Assembly (NCBI RefSeq): GCF_965208485.1
Contig: NZ_OZ242344.1
Coordinates: forward strand, 1,984,001-2,048,000
Source of the DNA: Poriferisodalis sp965208485
GTDB lineage: Bacteria; Actinomycetota; Acidimicrobiia; Acidimicrobiales; Poriferisodalaceae
Reading direction: 5' to 3'
Length of the DNA stretch: 64,000 nucleotides
The notes below the pieces were generated by a model. It did no database searches. It had not been told where the DNA came from and saw nothing but the letters and a program-made list of their open reading frames with translations. A program made the translations under genes and the position numbers. The stretch's first letter is position 1; every line of letters begins with the position of its first letter. Positions 53,640 to 63,050 of this stretch are shown here, piece after piece.

Positions 53640-54697
53640 AGGTTCCCATGCGGAGTAGCCGATGCCTCCAGAAGCCTCTGTTCAGCGACATCAGCAAAGT
53701 GATCCACCTGCTCAGCCGCAAATGAGTGCCGCCCGGACTCGATTGCCGCCGCAGCGGCGCTGCACAATCCACCGAACGGTTCCCAGACCACATCGCCTGG
53801 GCGGGTGGCCGCCATGATGATGCGCCGCATGAATTCAATCGGCTTCTGGTTGAGATGAATCGCTGCATTACGACCGGGGTTGTGGACTCGCGGTGCAGAA
53901 CGGATGCCGTTGCCCTTGAAGCGCTCGTTGCTGTGCAGCGCCGGTTGAGACCACACGTTCGTCAATCCGTGGGCGTGCGTCCAGACGTCACGCAGACGCG
54001 ACCACTCAAATGCTGTGAGGGGCGTGGCTCCATCCACGGAGTAGTAGGGGGCACCCTGCTGATCACCATGGCGATTCGCGTAGACGACCAGCCGCTCCAG
54101 CATTTCTGGCGGCGGGAAGTACCAGAGCCAATCCTGAGTCAAGTACTTTCGAGTCGCTGCGTTCGCGACTCCGCAAGCCTCGTTGGCGCGGTACAGCGGC
54201 AGGCCAGTCCGGCACCATTCATGGCGCAACCATTGTTTGGCGGACATGACGCCCTCAGATGTCTCGAATTCGAGTCTCCGACGGTAGAACACGCAGACTT
54301 CGGTGGTCACAGGAAACTGACGGATCGTGTCGCCGTTGACGTTGCCAGCGATATGGCTGAGCCCTTTGTCCCACACGATGCTCTGCACATAGTCCCACCC
54401 GGCCTCAGCCAGCAGCGGATGCACACTTGCCCAGCCGATCTCCGTGTTCCAGAACCACAGCGTCGAAGCCGGATGAGCAAACTTGGACCAATTCTCGATG
54501 TGTGGTGCATACCATTCTGGCAGCTCAGACGCGGTGCGTGGATCGCCCGGGAAACCGCCGACGCCGTATGCGCCATCGGACATGATCAGTGAAGGCCGCG
54601 GCCAATCCACGTAGACGTCGAGAACATCGCCGCGGTGCAGCGACCAGCAAGGCCGCAATTCGTCCACTGTGGCGAACTCGCGCGTTTGTTCGGTCAT
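53636..54697 (-). CDS. DNA methyltransferase of the restriction-modification pair
   Basis: About 353 aa from the ATG at 54697. SLIMSDGAYGVGGFPGD near residue 35 stands at the position of the (D/N)PPY catalytic motif, but as SDGAYG. KPIEFMRRIIMAATRPGDVV and WEPFGGLCSAAAAA (SAM-binding motif I) come near the end, the order of beta-class enzymes. DGAY-type variants occur in some type II methylases. It is transcribed first and couples to the endonuclease gene by ATGA, which lets methylation precede cleavage. Confidence 0.7.
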   Translation of the reverse strand: MTEQTREFATVDELRPCWSLHRGDVLDVYVDWPRPSLIMSDGAYGVGGFPGDPRTASELPEWYAPHIENWSKFAHPASTLWFWNTEIGWASVHPLLAEAGWDYVQSIVWDKGLSHIAGNVNGDTIRQFPVTTEVCVFYRRRLEFETSEGVMSAKQWLRHEWCRTGLPLYRANEACGVANAATRKYLTQDWLWYFPPPEMLERLVVYANRHGDQQGAPYYSVDGATPLTAFEWSRLRDVWTHAHGLTNVWSQPALHSNERFKGNGIRSAPRVHNPGRNAAIHLNQKPIEFMRRIIMAATRPGDVVWEPFGGLCSAAAAAIESGRHSFAAEQVDHFADVAEQRLLEASATPHGNL

Positions 54698-54791
54698 CAT
54701 GCGGCCAGAATAGGCAGAGGGTGTCACCGGTTTACTGCTCATCGCCCGAGGCCGTCGATAATCGCACGCCGGCTACGCTATGGCTAGACGA

Positions 54792-54926
54792 GCCCACCGG
54801 TGGATCTGCGCAGTCACGTGCGCTCGAAGCCCTGACGGCGGAACTGCAGGCGCTGTCGAGGTGGTGCGGGGGCAGCGGTGTCACGGTCGGACGCCGAGGC
54901 GATCTCGCCGACCGTCTCCGCGGCGC
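54792..54926 (+). repeat. 135-bp direct repeat, right copy
   Basis: Second copy of the ycaQ 3' end, 133 of 135 bases matching the copy at 52443. It continues in frame as GAFHRADC and a stop, perhaps the ancestral end of ycaQ. It lies 104 bp before tRNA-Asp. Confidence 0.9.
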
Positions 54927-55029
54927 ATTTCACCGCGCGGATTGCTGAGCGAGGTGGCTATCGTTGCTGCTCTTGCATGGGCTGCGACCTCGGCCGCGGA
55001 TTCCGTTGCAGGGCAAACAGCAAACAGCT

Positions 55030-55104
55030 GGTCCCGTGGTGAAGTCTGGAGTTCACGCTGGCCTGTCAAGCCAGAGGTCGCGGGTTCAAATCCCGTCGGG
55101 ACCG
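55030..55104 (+). tRNA. tRNA-Asp (GTC anticodon)
   Basis: Acceptor GGTCCCG pairs with CGGGACC; anticodon stem CTGGC/GCCAG with loop CTGTCAA (anticodon GTC); T-arm GCGGGTTCAAATCCCGT. It is followed after one base by tRNA-Phe. Confidence 0.9.
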
Positions 55105-55105
55105 C

Positions 55106-55178
55106 GGTCGGGTAGCTCAGTTGGCAGAGCGCGCGCCTGAAAAGCGTGAGGTCACCGGATCGACGCCGGTCCCGACCA
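55106..55178 (+). tRNA. tRNA-Phe (GAA anticodon)
   Basis: Acceptor GGTCGGG pairs with CCCGACC, with A as discriminator; D-arm GCTCAGTTGGCAGAGC; anticodon stem CGCGC/GCGTG with loop CTGAAAA (anticodon GAA); T-arm CCGGATCGACGCCGG. It is co-transcribed with tRNA-Asp. Confidence 0.9.
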
Positions 55179-55185
55179 CTCTGGT

Positions 55186-55212
55186 GCGAGAGCAAGGCTT
55201 CGCCGCTCTCGC
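55186..55212 (+). terminator. Stem-loop after the tRNA pair
   Basis: GCGAGAGC/GCTCTCGC forms an 8-bp stem, extended by GGC/GCC around a small loop. It stands eight bases after tRNA-Phe. No T-run follows, so it may be a processing or termination structure. Confidence 0.5.
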
Positions 55213-55288
55213 GACAATAGAAAAGCTCGAAGGCTTCGCCCTCGCCCGCAGAGAAAAGGGGTGCGGTCGCGGCGAGTCTCGTGGGGCC

Positions 55289-56704
55289 TTAGCCGCGAGT
55301 GACGTTGTCGGCGCGGGCTGCGGCGGCTACTGCTGATGCGACTGCGGGGACGACTGAGCGGTCGAAGGCTGTGGGGATGACCAGGTCGGGACCGAGGTCG
55401 TCGCTCGACACGCCTGCGGCGATGGCCTCGGCTGCGGCGATCTTCATGTTCTCGGTGATGTCGGTGGCACCCGCGTCGAAGGCGCCGCGGAAGATGCCGG
55501 GGAACGCCAGCACGTTGTTGATCTGATTCGGGTAGTCGCTGCGGCCGGTGGCAACCACAGCGGCGATGTCGCCGATGGCATCGGGCAGGATCTCGGGATC
55601 GGGATTGGCCATCGCGAACACGATCGGCCGATCCGCCATCGACCCCACATCGTCGCGGGTGATGAGCCCCGGGCCGCTGAGGCCCAAGAACACATCGGCG
55701 CCCGCCATGGCGTCGGAAACAGAACCAGCAACACGCTCAGCGTTGGTGTTGGCAGCCAGCCATTCCTTGGCGTGGTTCAGCTCGCTGCGACCGGGATGAA
55801 TCGTTCCCTTGCGATCACAGGCGATCACGTCGCCGATGCCTGCGCCTGCCAGGATCTTGGCCGTGGCCACGCCCGCTGCGCCTGCCCCCAAGATGACGCA
55901 GCGCAGGTTCGCCAACTCCTTGCCCACGATGCGAGCCGAGTTCTCCAGCGCCGCCAGGGCGACCACGGCCGTGCCGTGCTGATCGTCGTGGAACACCGGG
56001 ATGTCGAGCGCCGCGCGCAGTGCCTCCTCGACTTCGAAGGCGCCCGGTGCAGCGATGTCTTCGAGGTTGATGCCGCCGAAGGTCGGCGCCAGCCGGATGA
56101 CCGTCTCGACGATCTCTTCGGGCTTACTGACATCGAGGCAGATGGGAAAGGCGTCCACCCCGGCGAATTCCTTGAAAAGCAACGCCTTGCCCTCCATGAC
56201 CGGCATGGCTGCGGCCGGGCCGATGTCGCCGAGGCCCAGCACCGCCGTGCCGTCGGTGACGATCGCAACCGTGTTGCCCTTGATCGTCAGATCGTGGACG
56301 CGCTCGGGGTCGTCGGTGATCGCCCGGCACACGCGTGCTACTCCGGGTGTATAAGCCATGGAGAGGTCGTCGGCATTGCGCAGCGGGATGCGGGTGACCG
56401 TCTCGAGCTTGCCACCGTCGTGCAGCTCGAACGTCCGGTCCATCGACGAGATAACCGTGATGCCTTCGAGACCGTTGACGGCGTCGCAGATCTGGACGAT
56501 GTGCTGCTCGCTGGAGGCGTCGACCACGATGTGTTGGCGCAGCGTGCCTTGGGTGATGGTGAAGCCGTCGAGGCTCTGGATGTTGCCGCCTACGTCGCCG
56601 ATAGCCGTGCACAGCCTGCCGAGCGTGCCCGGCTGGTGGGTCAGTTCGACCTCGAGCGTGGCGGAATAGGCGGCGGTGGGTCGCGACCCTGCAGTGGCAT
56701 TCAT
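55289..56704 (-). CDS. NAD(P)-dependent malic enzyme with N-terminal ACT domain
   Basis: A 471-aa protein. The first 85 residues form an ACT domain (LEVELTHQPGTLGRLCTAIG), a likely amino-acid or effector sensor. The malic enzyme core follows: MAYTPGVARVCRAI, DGTAVLGLGDIGPAAAMPVM, FHDDQHGTAVVALAALEN (metal site) and the NAD-binding CVILGAGAAGVATAKIL. It decarboxylates malate to pyruvate. It is a single gene on the minus strand with the remnant PAC2 gene upstream. Confidence 0.85.
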   Translation of the reverse strand: MNATAGSRPTAAYSATLEVELTHQPGTLGRLCTAIGDVGGNIQSLDGFTITQGTLRQHIVVDASSEQHIVQICDAVNGLEGITVISSMDRTFELHDGGKLETVTRIPLRNADDLSMAYTPGVARVCRAITDDPERVHDLTIKGNTVAIVTDGTAVLGLGDIGPAAAMPVMEGKALLFKEFAGVDAFPICLDVSKPEEIVETVIRLAPTFGGINLEDIAAPGAFEVEEALRAALDIPVFHDDQHGTAVVALAALENSARIVGKELANLRCVILGAGAAGVATAKILAGAGIGDVIACDRKGTIHPGRSELNHAKEWLAANTNAERVAGSVSDAMAGADVFLGLSGPGLITRDDVGSMADRPIVFAMANPDPEILPDAIGDIAAVVATGRSDYPNQINNVLAFPGIFRGAFDAGATDITENMKIAAAEAIAAGVSSDDLGPDLVIPTAFDRSVVPAVASAVAAAARADNVTRG

Positions 56705-56806
56705 CGGTGCTCCTGGCGCGGCTCCTGCACTAGCCGGATAATGGGCAGGCAGGGTATTGGGCCAAGCCAGCCGATTTGGCTCTGACCTAGCCCCAATACC
56801 GTTAAG

Positions 56807-56945
56807 TCAGGGTGGTTGCATTGTGGCGAGGGGCGGCCCGATGGGTTGAGGCCAGTGGTGGTGTCTGGCATGTTTGGCGTGCCATTTGGGCATCTTGCGC
56901 TTGATGACCCGCGGGTTGGCTCGATGGCGGCGGTGGGGGTTGAGC
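56807..56945 (-). pseudogene. IS4-type transposase C-terminal remnant
   Basis: Minus-strand translation gives NPRVIKRKMPKWHAKHARHH, followed by a WPQP end, the typical tail of IS4-family transposases (pattern NPRVVKRKM...WPQP). The catalytic domain is absent. It replaces the 3' part of the PAC2 gene. Confidence 0.55.
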
Positions 56946-56949
56946 CGGC

Positions 56950-57285
56950 CGCGGAGGTGGGCACGACATGGCATTCGATCTCCGGCCAGCGGATGCGGCG
57001 CTCCTCCTCGTCGGTGGTCTCGATGTGCGGACGACTCTCCTGGAAGTCGAAGAACTCCTCGGGATCGATGTGGCAGACCCGCCTGGCCTCGCTGCGCCGG
57101 CGCATCCACGACAGTGCGCCCGTCACGCATTCGCCGGCATCGAACCAACCCTCGAAGGCGACGAGCAGGAGCGGATTCTGCAACTTGGGCGCGCCGTCCC
57201 AGACGACGATCGGTTGGGGAGCTCCAGCGTCGGCCTGATCGGAGTCGTTCACGGCATCACTACGGCCGATAGGAGGCCGGTTCAC
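56950..57285 (-). pseudogene. PAC2-family protein, 5' remnant
   Basis: About 110 codons remain: PLLLVAFEGWFDAGECVTGA, then CHIDPEEFFDFQESRPHIET, typical of the PAC2 (proteasome assembly chaperone-like) family. Normal actinobacterial members have near 290 residues. The frame turns into the IS4-type remnant after ECHVVPTSAAGS. Confidence 0.65.
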
Positions 57286-57300
57286 GCCAGGTATTTCGGT

Positions 57301-59574
57301 TCAGCCGCTCCAAGGCAGCAACGAGACACGCTCCAGCGACTCCAGGGAGATCGATTCGAGTCCCTTGTGCGACGCGAGGTACAGGCGGTCGCCGACCACC
57401 GCGCTGGCGGTCACCTGCGCCTGCCAATCCGTGTCGTACCAGCAGTAGCGCTCCCAGGGGCCTGGCTCCTCGCTGCCGTCGGGACGGACGGTGATCTCGC
57501 GCGACTCACGGCACTTTCGCAGCGGCGGATCGGCGTGGCTGAAACGTGCGCGCTCGGTGAGCTTGGTGCCGGAGGTGTCGAGCGCCACGGCACCCAAGAA
57601 GGGCGGCGTGGCGGCCGCATCATCGAACGGGTACTGGTTCAGCGGCAGCACGGCGAGGTCGCGCGGCTGCCAGTGCAGGAAGGCAAGCGCGTTGAACTCC
57701 ACCTGGCTGTGTGCGCCCGGGGCGGTCCACTGCGCGATGCGCTCAGGCCGATCCAAATCGGCGATGTCGAACAGCGACACCTGCGTGCCGAGCGTTCGGC
57801 CCTCGTCTGTTGCCTCCTGGCCCACGCCCAGCAGCAGGTCGTCGCCGAGCGGGTGCAGGTAGGCCGAATAGCCGGTGATCTTCAGCTCACCGCGCACGGT
57901 GGGAGCGCTCGGGTCGGACAGGTCCAGTAGGTACAGCGGATCGACTTGGCGGAAGGTCACCACGGCGGCAACATCACCCAGGTAGCGCACGGCAAAAATG
58001 CGTTCGCCGATGCCGAGGCCGCCGACCTGACCGACTTCGGACAGGCCTGCGGCGCTGACGGCAAACACCGTCACCAGGCTCTCGGACGACGCATCGCCTT
58101 CGAATTGCCACGGCGGGATCGTTGTGGTGGCAATCCTCAGGTGACCCTCGTGGGAGGACATCGAGTACTGGTTCAGCACGGTGCCGGTCACCGATGCGGA
58201 CCCGATGTAGGTGCTCGCTGCCCGCCCCGTGATGTCGAACATGTGGATCTCGGTCTCGACCGGTGCGCCGCCACCGGGTCCCGCAGGTTCGATGCGCCAG
58301 TCGTGCCAGCGCGTCGTGGTCACAAAGAGGTGGTCGAGCGAGGCGTACACCGTGCTCCCGTCGGACATGATCGAACTGGTGTCCATGGGACCATCGAGTC
58401 CGATCGAAGAGATGTCGATGGTGGTGACGCTCAGCGTGCCGGGACCCGCATAGTGCGGGGGGACCCAGACGCGCTCGCAGTCGACCAGGCGCCCGCCCGC
58501 GGTGGCGGTTCCAGAAGCATCGCTGAGTGCAAAGCGCGGCAGCCAGTCGTCGACGGTTGTGCCTGCGATGAGATCACGATTCGCCCCGGTCGCCCGATCT
58601 TGGGCGGCGAGGTCGGCTGTCTCAGGCACAGCCCAAGGAATCGCATGCGGGCGGGAGCTGGTGACCAGGCGCACGACGCCGTCGGTCAGGCGCGCACCGA
58701 TGTAGTCGCCCTCGATGTCCAGCCGCCGCGTGATCAGCGGGGTTGCGCCGCTCAGATCGATCTCGACGATTCCGGTGGTCGGCCCCCAACGTGACGTCGG
58801 TCCGAGGTCGGAAGCAGCGCCGCCCGGTTCGGCGAACGGCACGATGACATCCCACTGCGAGGCGAACACGAGCGCACGGTCGTCGTGGAGCAGCAGATTC
58901 GAGATCCAGTGATCGCCGATCTCGACGGTGGCCGTCAGCACCGGCACCGGGCCGGTCACATCGACGACATGCACACGGTTCTCGCTCGCGACGACCATGC
59001 GCCGGCCGTCGGTCTTGGCCACGTCGGGCTCGTCGATGCCCGCCTCCTGCACGTTGGAGGTGCTGTAGTCGACGCCCGGCTGCAGCGAGGCGAATTCACC
59101 ATCAGCCGCCGCGTCCACTGCGATCGCGCCTTCTTCCAGGGCCTCGTCGATGCCGAAGCCGCCGCCCAAGCCCCACGGGCCGACTGCCTGCGCTGCGTGC
59201 TCCTGGACGTAGCTGAGCACGGCATCGCACTCGTCGAACTGGCGCAGTGACGCAGCCGCCGCCGCGGCGTCGGCCTCATCGGTGCCGGGCTCATCGCTGC
59301 TTGGTGTCTCTTCAGATGCACCATCGCCGGCCGGCTCATCGGGTGTCGGTGCCGGGTCGTCGTCGGCCCCGGCATCGGTCGTGTCGGGCGCGCCGGGGTC
59401 GGGGTCGGCATCGCCCTCTTTGGCGGCCGTCGTGGGTGCGACGGTGTCCGGTTTCGGTTCGTCTAAGGCGCTGTCGTTCGGATCGCTGGAGCACGCCGCG
59501 GCCAGCAAGCTCACAGCAGCCAGCACCGCTACCACACGCCCAGTTCTGCTGCGGATCGGTCTCATTGACATCAC
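57301..59574 (-). CDS. Secreted beta-propeller domain lipoprotein
   Basis: A 757-aa protein with signal peptide VVAVLAAVSLLAAACSSD, a lipobox Cys near residue 28. An acidic, Pro/Thr/Asp-rich linker of about 85 residues follows. The rest is a beta-propeller of the PF09826 type: DVAKTDGRRMVVASENRVHV, IVEIDLSGATPLITRRLDIE, the VRYLGDVAAVVTFRQVDPLY blade and RGELKITGYSAYLHPLGDDL. It would sit on the outer face of the membrane. Function is unknown; such proteins may bind proteins or sugars. The PAC2 remnant follows downstream of its stop. Confidence 0.75.
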   Translation of the reverse strand: MMSMRPIRSRTGRVVAVLAAVSLLAAACSSDPNDSALDEPKPDTVAPTTAAKEGDADPDPGAPDTTDAGADDDPAPTPDEPAGDGASEETPSSDEPGTDEADAAAAAASLRQFDECDAVLSYVQEHAAQAVGPWGLGGGFGIDEALEEGAIAVDAAADGEFASLQPGVDYSTSNVQEAGIDEPDVAKTDGRRMVVASENRVHVVDVTGPVPVLTATVEIGDHWISNLLLHDDRALVFASQWDVIVPFAEPGGAASDLGPTSRWGPTTGIVEIDLSGATPLITRRLDIEGDYIGARLTDGVVRLVTSSRPHAIPWAVPETADLAAQDRATGANRDLIAGTTVDDWLPRFALSDASGTATAGGRLVDCERVWVPPHYAGPGTLSVTTIDISSIGLDGPMDTSSIMSDGSTVYASLDHLFVTTTRWHDWRIEPAGPGGGAPVETEIHMFDITGRAASTYIGSASVTGTVLNQYSMSSHEGHLRIATTTIPPWQFEGDASSESLVTVFAVSAAGLSEVGQVGGLGIGERIFAVRYLGDVAAVVTFRQVDPLYLLDLSDPSAPTVRGELKITGYSAYLHPLGDDLLLGVGQEATDEGRTLGTQVSLFDIADLDRPERIAQWTAPGAHSQVEFNALAFLHWQPRDLAVLPLNQYPFDDAAATPPFLGAVALDTSGTKLTERARFSHADPPLRKCRESREITVRPDGSEEPGPWERYCWYDTDWQAQVTASAVVGDRLYLASHKGLESISLESLERVSLLPWSG

Positions 59575-59833
59575 TACCCAGAGCGCCGGCGACTCTCAAG
59601 AGGTTCCACGCTCGACGTTACGTTGCGATGACATCCCGCTCCCACCGCGGGCATGCGCGCCGACCGAAAATCAATCGAATGTCATGAGAACGCTGACGTA
59701 TGGTCGGCACGGGACGGGACCGCCCGCGCTACCGGCGTAGCTCTGACCACCGGGCGGATCCCGTCCTCACGACACGTCGTGTGTGCCGCTCACATCGTAG
59801 CTTCGGCGACCAGAGCTGCCGAGAGAATTACGG

Positions 59834-60433
59834 CTAGTCGTCGTCGGTGAGGTCGTCGTAGAGGCCGTTGCGGCCGAGGCGCACCAGCAGCTCCTCGGTG
59901 CTCCACGGCAGCATGGTGGCGCCACAGCGGGCGTCCCGGTAGTGCTGCTCGAGCCGGCCGGGCCGCAGCAGCGAGCGGCCGCCGCACGTACGCAGCGCCA
60001 GCGATGCCATCTCGGGCGCGCTCTCCATGGTGGTCACCGTTGCCACATGCGCCCGCCGCAGTTCCTCAGGCCTGGGATCGGCACGCAACTCGCTCAAGAC
60101 CCGGTAGGTCAGCGACTGCGCCCGGTCGTAGATGAGCTGCAGCTGCGCCCACCCGGTCTGCTTGATCGGGTGGTCGCGCGACGCCTTCACCCCGGACTCG
60201 CCCCGCAGGTACGTGCGGGTGGCCAGGCTGAAGCGCGTATGGATCGAGCTCACGACAACGAGGTCGAGAGCGTGCCGATCAATGCCCGAATCCCCGACCA
60301 CCGCGATGGCGTCCTCGCTGCGGCGCGGGATGCTGACTGTTCGGGTGCCGACGGAGTAGCGGACGGTGATCTCGCCGTTGGTGCCGGTGCGGCACCCTGC
60401 AGCGATCCCGGAGACATCGACTGTGTGCTGCAT
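59834..60433 (-). pseudogene. Acyl-CoA dehydrogenase, C-terminal part only
   Basis: A 199-codon frame whose last 130 residues match the C-terminal domain: AQLQLIYDRAQSLTYRVLSE, then LRTCGGRSLLRPGRLEQHYR and DARCGATMLPW. The first 250 residues of a normal enzyme, with the FAD/acyl-CoA N-terminal domains, are missing. The upstream start MQHTVDVSGIAAGCRTG is not family-like. It is probably a remnant; the 59575-59833 region beside it shows no gene. Confidence 0.6.
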
Positions 60434-60660
60434 GTCGCAGGCGCACAGCTAGCTGCCGAATGCTGCTTGGAGTCCGTAGATGATTGCTGCTGCGGAGGCG
60501 CCGGTGCCCAGCGATACGGCCGCGATCAGCGTCGCGGCGGCCGCTTTGGGGGTTGTCGGCAGCGTCGGCGGCGCGCTGTCGGTTTCGTCGTTGTCCGCGG
60601 CGCCCGCCGTCGGGTGGCCGCTGGGCGGCAGCGCCCACCGAGTCCAGTGTCTGGCCCAGC

Positions 60661-61392
60661 TCAGCTGCTCAGCGTCTCGGTCACCACAATGTCGGGGTCG
60701 ATGCCCGAGGACACCCGGCCTTGCCCGGTGAACGCGTGGAATGTGCCGTTCCCGCCGCCGTTTCGCTTGCCCACGGCGAAGCGCGGCGGGTCGTCGTACA
60801 CGCTTCGGATGACCCATTGGGCGCCGTCGACGAAGGTGTGGCCGGACTGGCGGTAGCGGGGCTGGTCGGTGCCGACACTCCAGCACACCACCCTCCGAAA
60901 ATCAGCGGTGTTCCCGCACGCGAACCCCGGGGCGCCCTCGACCTTTTGGGTCCAGCTGTCAACGACTCTCACACGGCTGAACGCCTCGCCCTGGGGAGCC
61001 CGAGCGGGACGCGGCGCTATGTCGGGGCTCCATTCCCAGCACCACACCGCACCGTCGCTGTCCAGCACGCACACGAACCCCGCACCCACGTCGATGGCTG
61101 CCGACGGGCCCCCGAAGAACGCGTCGGAGACATGCACGTCGCCGGTGTCCCAGTGCAAGCCCCCGATCGACACCAGATCGCAGAACACCGTCCCGCCGCG
61201 CTCGCTGTCATGAGGCCAACAGCCGTCCCCCTCAGGACCGATCCGCTGCCCGAAATGGACGACGGTCCGCAGCTCGTTCGTGCCGCGCAGGCTGTCGTCG
61301 TACTTGTCCCACGACGGACCGCTCAACAAACAGCCCCCCGCCAACAGCACCGAAACAGCCAGCACCCAAACGACCCGACGCGCACCGCTCAC
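60661..61392 (-). CDS. Hypothetical lipoprotein, RCC1-like fragment
   Basis: The GTG at 61392 overlaps the RTX gene stop as GTGA. A 243-aa protein with signal peptide RRVVWVLAVSVLLAGGCLL and a lipobox Cys. AGFVCVLDSDGAVWCWEWSP resembles RCC1-type propeller repeats (one is clear, another may be GFACGNTADFRRVVCWSVG). The ending is unlike any family. The stretch 60449-60660 after it has a frame ending in a hydrophobic ATLIAAVSLGTGASAAAIIY segment, which may be a decayed continuation. Confidence 0.5.
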   Translation of the reverse strand: MSGARRVVWVLAVSVLLAGGCLLSGPSWDKYDDSLRGTNELRTVVHFGQRIGPEGDGCWPHDSERGGTVFCDLVSIGGLHWDTGDVHVSDAFFGGPSAAIDVGAGFVCVLDSDGAVWCWEWSPDIAPRPARAPQGEAFSRVRVVDSWTQKVEGAPGFACGNTADFRRVVCWSVGTDQPRYRQSGHTFVDGAQWVIRSVYDDPPRFAVGKRNGGGNGTFHAFTGQGRVSSGIDPDIVVTETLSS

Positions 61393-62405
61393 CGGGCCCG
61401 CCCCGCCGCAGTCTCGCAGCCCACCAAGCCCGAACCCCGCGAGCATCCATCAGCACCAGCCCCGCCGTCGAGGGTGTCCGCGTCGATGCCGCCCCGCAGC
61501 CGGTCATCGCCGGGCCCGCCTCGCAGCGTGTCGCTGCCGGGGCCGCCGTGGAGCTCGTCGTCGTGGCCGCCGCCGTCGAGCGTGTCCGCTCCGGGGCCGC
61601 CCCACAGCGTGTCGTTCTGGGTGTTGCCGTCGAGATGGTCATCACCGGCGCCCCCGTGCAGCGAGTCTGCTCCTGCGCCGCCGGTGAGCGTGTCAGCGTC
61701 AGCGCCGCCGCCGGTGATGGTGTCGTCTCCTGGACCGCCGTCGAGCCGATCAGTTCCCGAATTCGCGACCAGCGTGTCGTCGCCGGGACCGCCAATGATG
61801 ATGTCGTTGCCGCCGATGCCGCGGATGTTGTCGTTGCCGCCGAGACCGCAGATCACGTCGTCGCCGGGAGTTCCCCGAATGATGTCGTTCCCCGACGTGC
61901 CGACAATCGTGCAGCCGGTCGTGCCGACCATCACGGTCACGTCAGCGATGACGCAGCTGCCGAGCGAGTCGCACACCACATAGGCAAACGACACTGTGCC
62001 GCCCGCCGCGTCGGACGTGTACTCGAACACCACGTCGCCGTCCGCGTTCTGTGCCGCCTCGGCGGTGCCGACCGCAGGCGCCGTGGTGATCCGCAGCGTC
62101 GCAGCGTCGAGGTCCTCGTTCTGATCATGATCATTAGCCAGCACATCGATCTCGACAGTCTCGGAAACGTCAACCCATGCCCAGTCAGACCCCGGCACAG
62201 GACCGCTTGGGGGGACCGTCACCCTCGGGGCCACAACCAGCTCGAAGTCGTCATCGACGACCGCGTCAGCAGCACCGACACCGAGCACCGAGTCCATCCC
62301 CGACCCGCCATTGACCGTGTCGATGCCCGCGCCCGCGACGATGCGGTCGCCAAGGCTGAGACAGCACATTGGGGCACAAGGCCAGCGGAAGCGGGGAGCG
62401 CCCAA
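61389..62405 (-). CDS. RTX calcium-binding repeat protein with a tandem-95-like domain
   Basis: Up to 338 aa. The start is unclear; a TTG at 62405 is the first candidate, 15 bp after the RDD gene. Early residues form an isolated RTX motif (GGSGMDSVLG), then a cadherin-like segment WVDVSETVEIDVLANDHDQN, and then about 15 nonapeptide GGxGxDxL repeats (residues 175-325). These bind calcium and often occur in secreted type I substrates. No signal peptide is visible. It couples to the lipoprotein gene. Confidence 0.65.
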   Translation of the reverse strand: MGAPRFRWPCAPMCCLSLGDRIVAGAGIDTVNGGSGMDSVLGVGAADAVVDDDFELVVAPRVTVPPSGPVPGSDWAWVDVSETVEIDVLANDHDQNEDLDAATLRITTAPAVGTAEAAQNADGDVVFEYTSDAAGGTVSFAYVVCDSLGSCVIADVTVMVGTTGCTIVGTSGNDIIRGTPGDDVICGLGGNDNIRGIGGNDIIIGGPGDDTLVANSGTDRLDGGPGDDTITGGGADADTLTGGAGADSLHGGAGDDHLDGNTQNDTLWGGPGADTLDGGGHDDELHGGPGSDTLRGGPGDDRLRGGIDADTLDGGAGADGCSRGSGLVGCETAAGRAR

Positions 62406-62420
62406 TACCGACAGCTGACA

Positions 62421-63050
62421 TCAATTCGCGGACGGCCCCGAACACAGCGACAACGCAGACGCCTTCGTGACCACCACCGTTCCTGCCAACCTGTCGTGCC
62501 AGCCGCGCAGTTCAGAGTTCCACAGCACCGATGCGTGAACCAGAACCCACCACGCGAACGAGACGCTGAGCCATCCGAGCGGATGACCCAACGCGGGCCG
62601 CCAGTGACGCGTTCCCAGCTCCACAGCCGCGCACACTGCAAAAGGCGCCAACGGCACCAGCCAACGCACAGCCGACCTGCCCAGCCCGACGCGGCCAGCC
62701 CCCCAGCAGCGCACCACCTCGATGCGGGCGGCACGCCTGCCCAATGTGCGTCCCCGCACCGCAACGCACACCGGCTCATACAAAGCCGCCAGCACATACG
62801 CGCACACGGCCACAGCAAGCCCGACACCCGAAAGAACGCCAGCCTCCTCACACTCAGAAAAGATGCCAGCCGACCCCGGCTCGCCACACCAAAACCCTTG
62901 GTCAATGATTGCCAACAATCCCCAGACGATGCTGCCGACAATTGCGATCGGGCCGGTCACGAGCATGTCCACGAACCATCCCCACAACCTTCGCCGGGGC
63001 CTCGCGAACTCGACGCCCGGCTCCGGCGAGGACAGTGGCGCTGTGGTCAT
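62421..63050 (-). CDS. RDD-family membrane protein
   Basis: A 209-aa protein with four hydrophobic segments; RRRLWGWFVDMLVTGPIAIV is the RDD N-terminal signature and RGRTLGRRAARIEVVR the central one. The end, LRGWHDRLAGTVVV, is the C-terminal RDD signature. The ATG overlaps the stop of RTX copy 2 (ATGA), and an RTX gene follows. RDD proteins are membrane transport-linked; the pairing with RTX repeats is unusual. Confidence 0.7.
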   Translation of the reverse strand: MTTAPLSSPEPGVEFARPRRRLWGWFVDMLVTGPIAIVGSIVWGLLAIIDQGFWCGEPGSAGIFSECEEAGVLSGVGLAVAVCAYVLAALYEPVCVAVRGRTLGRRAARIEVVRCWGAGRVGLGRSAVRWLVPLAPFAVCAAVELGTRHWRPALGHPLGWLSVSFAWWVLVHASVLWNSELRGWHDRLAGTVVVTKASALSLCSGPSAN

